Position numbers and translations under genes: made by a program. From contig CANJXQ010000006.1 of NCBI GenBank assembly GCA_947478805.1, positions 1-64,000 on the forward strand: DNA of 64,000 nucleotides, given 5' to 3'. Position 1 is the stretch's first letter. Each line of letters starts with the position of its first letter. The stretch comes from Betaproteobacteria bacterium (GTDB taxonomy: Bacteria > Pseudomonadota > Gammaproteobacteria > Burkholderiales > SG8-39). Below are positions 62,487 through 64,000 of this stretch, in pieces. The notes below the pieces were generated by a model, which saw only the letters and a program-made list of their open reading frames with translations, ran no database searches and had not been told where the DNA came from.

Positions 62487-63337
62487 ATACAGTCGCAGCC
62501 AAGCCGGGAGCAGCCACCGTGGCGCCGTCCGTGTCCGCGCTGGCACGCCAGGCGCGCCGCCGCCGCCGCATAGCCATCCTCATGATCCAGATCGCGCTGG
62601 CCATCGGGGCGCTGGTGTTCTGGGAATGGGCCGCGGGTCCGCGCAATACGCCAGGAATCCTGATCGACGAGTTCTATATCAGCCGGCCGACGCTGGTGTG
62701 GGATGCGCTGCGCCGCTGGACCACCGAAGGCGTGCTGTGGATCAGCATCTACTACACGTTCGAGACCACCGTGCTCGGCTTCATCATAGGCACGGCGATG
62801 GGCCTGGTCATCGGTTTCATCCTGGGTGTAAACCCGTTCCTTGCGTCGATCTTCCAGCCCTTCATCAACGCCCTGTATTCGATCCCGCGGCTCGCCTTGG
62901 TGCCGCTGTTCATGCTGTGGTTCGGCATTGGCATCGGCTCGAAGCTGGCGTTGGTGGTGAGCGTGGTGTTCTTCCTGGTGTTCTTCGCCACCTTCACCGG
63001 CGTCAAGGACGTGGACCAGGAGTTGTTGAACAAGTTGCGCCTGATGCGCGCCAACTGGTGGAGCGTGCACCTGAAAGTGACACTGCCGGCCGCCACGACC
63101 TTCATCATCTCGGGCCTGAGCATTTCACTGCCCTATGCGCTGGTGGCTCAGGTGACTGCGGAGATGCTCTCGTCGAACCGCGGCATGGGCTACCTGCTGA
63201 TCCGCTCGTCCTCGCAGTTCTACACACCCGGCGTCTTCGCCGCCATCACGGTGCTGATGGTGATGGGCGTGGCGTTGACATGGTCCATACAGCTGCTGGA
63301 AAACTGGCTGCTGCGCTGGAAGCCCAAGGCACATTGA
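62483..63337 (+). CDS. ABC transporter permease, nitrate/sulfonate/taurine type
   Basis: ATG 62483 overlaps the ATPase stop; 284 residues with six helices. The cytoplasmic coupling motif is around LRLMRANWWSVHLKVTLPAA, and the C-terminal MGYLLIRSSSQF matches SsuC/TauC-like permeases. The ligand is unknown. The matching binding protein may lie beyond the right edge. Confidence 0.9.
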   Translation: MNTVAAKPGAATVAPSVSALARQARRRRRIAILMIQIALAIGALVFWEWAAGPRNTPGILIDEFYISRPTLVWDALRRWTTEGVLWISIYYTFETTVLGFIIGTAMGLVIGFILGVNPFLASIFQPFINALYSIPRLALVPLFMLWFGIGIGSKLALVVSVVFFLVFFATFTGVKDVDQELLNKLRLMRANWWSVHLKVTLPAATTFIISGLSISLPYALVAQVTAEMLSSNRGMGYLLIRSSSQFYTPGVFAAITVLMVMGVALTWSIQLLENWLLRWKPKAH

Positions 63338-63420
63338 TCGGGCCGGAATTCCCGTCAATGGTATCAGGATTTACGATTTATAGTCAGTGGCAGTGGCGTT
63401 AGGGTAACGAAACTGTCAGT

Positions 63421-63439
63421 ATTACTGTAACCAGTAAAT
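63421..63439. promoter_or_regulatory. Imperfect palindrome upstream of the PhyH gene
   Basis: ATTACTG faces CAGTAAAT, with one extra base in the right arm, 13 bp before the ATG. The surrounding 110 bp are AT-richer than the genes. It may be an operator or simply a leader hairpin. Confidence 0.35.
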
Positions 63440-63451
63440 ATGGAGTCGAAG

Positions 63452-64000
63452 ATGAGTGCAAATCCGGCGGTTGTGAATGCCAGGGCGGGTGCGTCACGCA
63501 AGATCCTGTCCGAGGATGAGGTGGCGGCCTACCATCGCGACGGCTTCCTGGTGCCGCGCTACCGGTTGTCCGCGCCGGAGCTTGCGGACTTGAAGTCCAT
63601 CTGCGGCAAGCTGCTCGATGACCACCCGGATATCCACGGCGTGCCGATCACCAACCCGCATATGCCGTACTACGCCATCCAGAAGCTCAAGACCGATCCC
63701 GCGCCGTGGCTGGCGTGGGCGACGAAACCCGAACTGCTGGACATGACCGAGCAGCTGATCGGGCCGGACATCGTGATGTTCCAGACCGCGATCTTCCACA
63801 AGAAGGCGATCACCGGCGGCCGGGCGCCGTATCACCGCGATGGCAAGTACTACCCGATCCGGCCGCTGGCGGCGACCAATGTCTGGATTGCGGTGACGCC
63901 CAGCACCATCGAGAACGGCTGCGTGCGCTGCATACCGGGGTCGCACAAGACCAAGGACCCGGGCAAGCACCACTGGACCGATGGCACGGGGGACGAGTTG
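63452..64000 (+). CDS. Phytanoyl-CoA dioxygenase family protein (N-terminal part)
   Basis: The frame runs from ATG 63452 to the window edge, 183 codons, with no stop. The motif APYHRDGKYY supplies the His-x-Asp iron ligands of the 2-oxoglutarate-dependent oxygenase fold. LSEDEVAAYHRDGFLV near the start and VRCIPGSHK later are typical of PhyH. The second iron histidine should lie beyond the edge. It may hydroxylate a substrate imported by the ABC transporter just upstream. Confidence 0.85.
   Translation, partial: MSANPAVVNARAGASRKILSEDEVAAYHRDGFLVPRYRLSAPELADLKSICGKLLDDHPDIHGVPITNPHMPYYAIQKLKTDPAPWLAWATKPELLDMTEQLIGPDIVMFQTAIFHKKAITGGRAPYHRDGKYYPIRPLAATNVWIAVTPSTIENGCVRCIPGSHKTKDPGKHHWTDGTGDEL

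Overview
The window is a chromosomal segment of a high-GC betaproteobacterium, probably in or near Burkholderiales. The reasons are the dense GC-rich coding, a RelA with a decayed hydrolase domain, LivKHMGF-type importers, two orphan Bug-type (tripartite tricarboxylate transporter) receptors, the surE-pcm-nlpD block, and several PF04909-type amidohydrolases and LLM flavoproteins. No rRNA, tRNA, CRISPR array or prophage was recognised. The only mobile DNA seen is the right end of an IS630-type element at the left edge, a 187-bp MITE-like element at 33.45-33.64 kb, and a four-copy family of intergenic double-hairpin repeats.

Layout. 0.1-9.0 kb: dienelactone hydrolase, relA, an enoyl-CoA hydratase-like gene and a complete branched-chain/aromatic-type ABC importer (livKHMGF). 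9.2-15.2 kb: a catabolic run of class II aldolase, ABC binding protein, D-aminoacylase-like amidohydrolase, PF04909 amidohydrolase and a Bug receptor. 15.4-21.3 kb: polyphosphate and stationary-phase genes, namely a CYTH-CHAD protein, a fused double PPK2, surE, pcm and nlpD; rpoS, which usually follows nlpD, is absent here. 21.4-31.7 kb: housekeeping genes, including HD phosphohydrolase, mltB, the moxR/DUF58/TgpA operon, a histone-deacetylase-like amidohydrolase, mnmH (selU), a TlpA-type thioredoxin and a Tat-exported transglutaminase-like protein. 31.9-34.3 kb: DUF4337, a Crp/Fnr regulator, the MITE and about 650 bp without genes. 34.3-39.1 kb: two amidohydrolases, a Bug receptor and an LLM flavoprotein.

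39.3-48.5 kb is the most distinctive region. A MerR-type regulator with an intact B12-binding signature (LitR/CarH photoreceptor type) is followed by nine tightly packed, mostly overlapping genes: a CFA-like methyltransferase, DUF2878, DUF1295, a DUF6134-like protein, a lipocalin, an acyl desaturase, an FAD amine oxidase, DUF1365 and a second CFA synthase. I read this as a light/B12-controlled module for membrane-lipid remodelling. Candidate palindromic operators lie around the regulator's start.

48.5-53.2 kb: tesA, ybbA and ybbP, with msrB inserted between the last two. 53.2-59.98 kb: truncated haemoglobin, a bicupin, DUF1330, a hot-dog-like protein, an MFS transporter, rmuC and small hypotheticals. 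60.0-64.0 kb: LLM oxidoreductase, SnoaL-like protein, SsuBC-like ABC transporter and a phytanoyl-CoA dioxygenase-like gene cut by the window edge.
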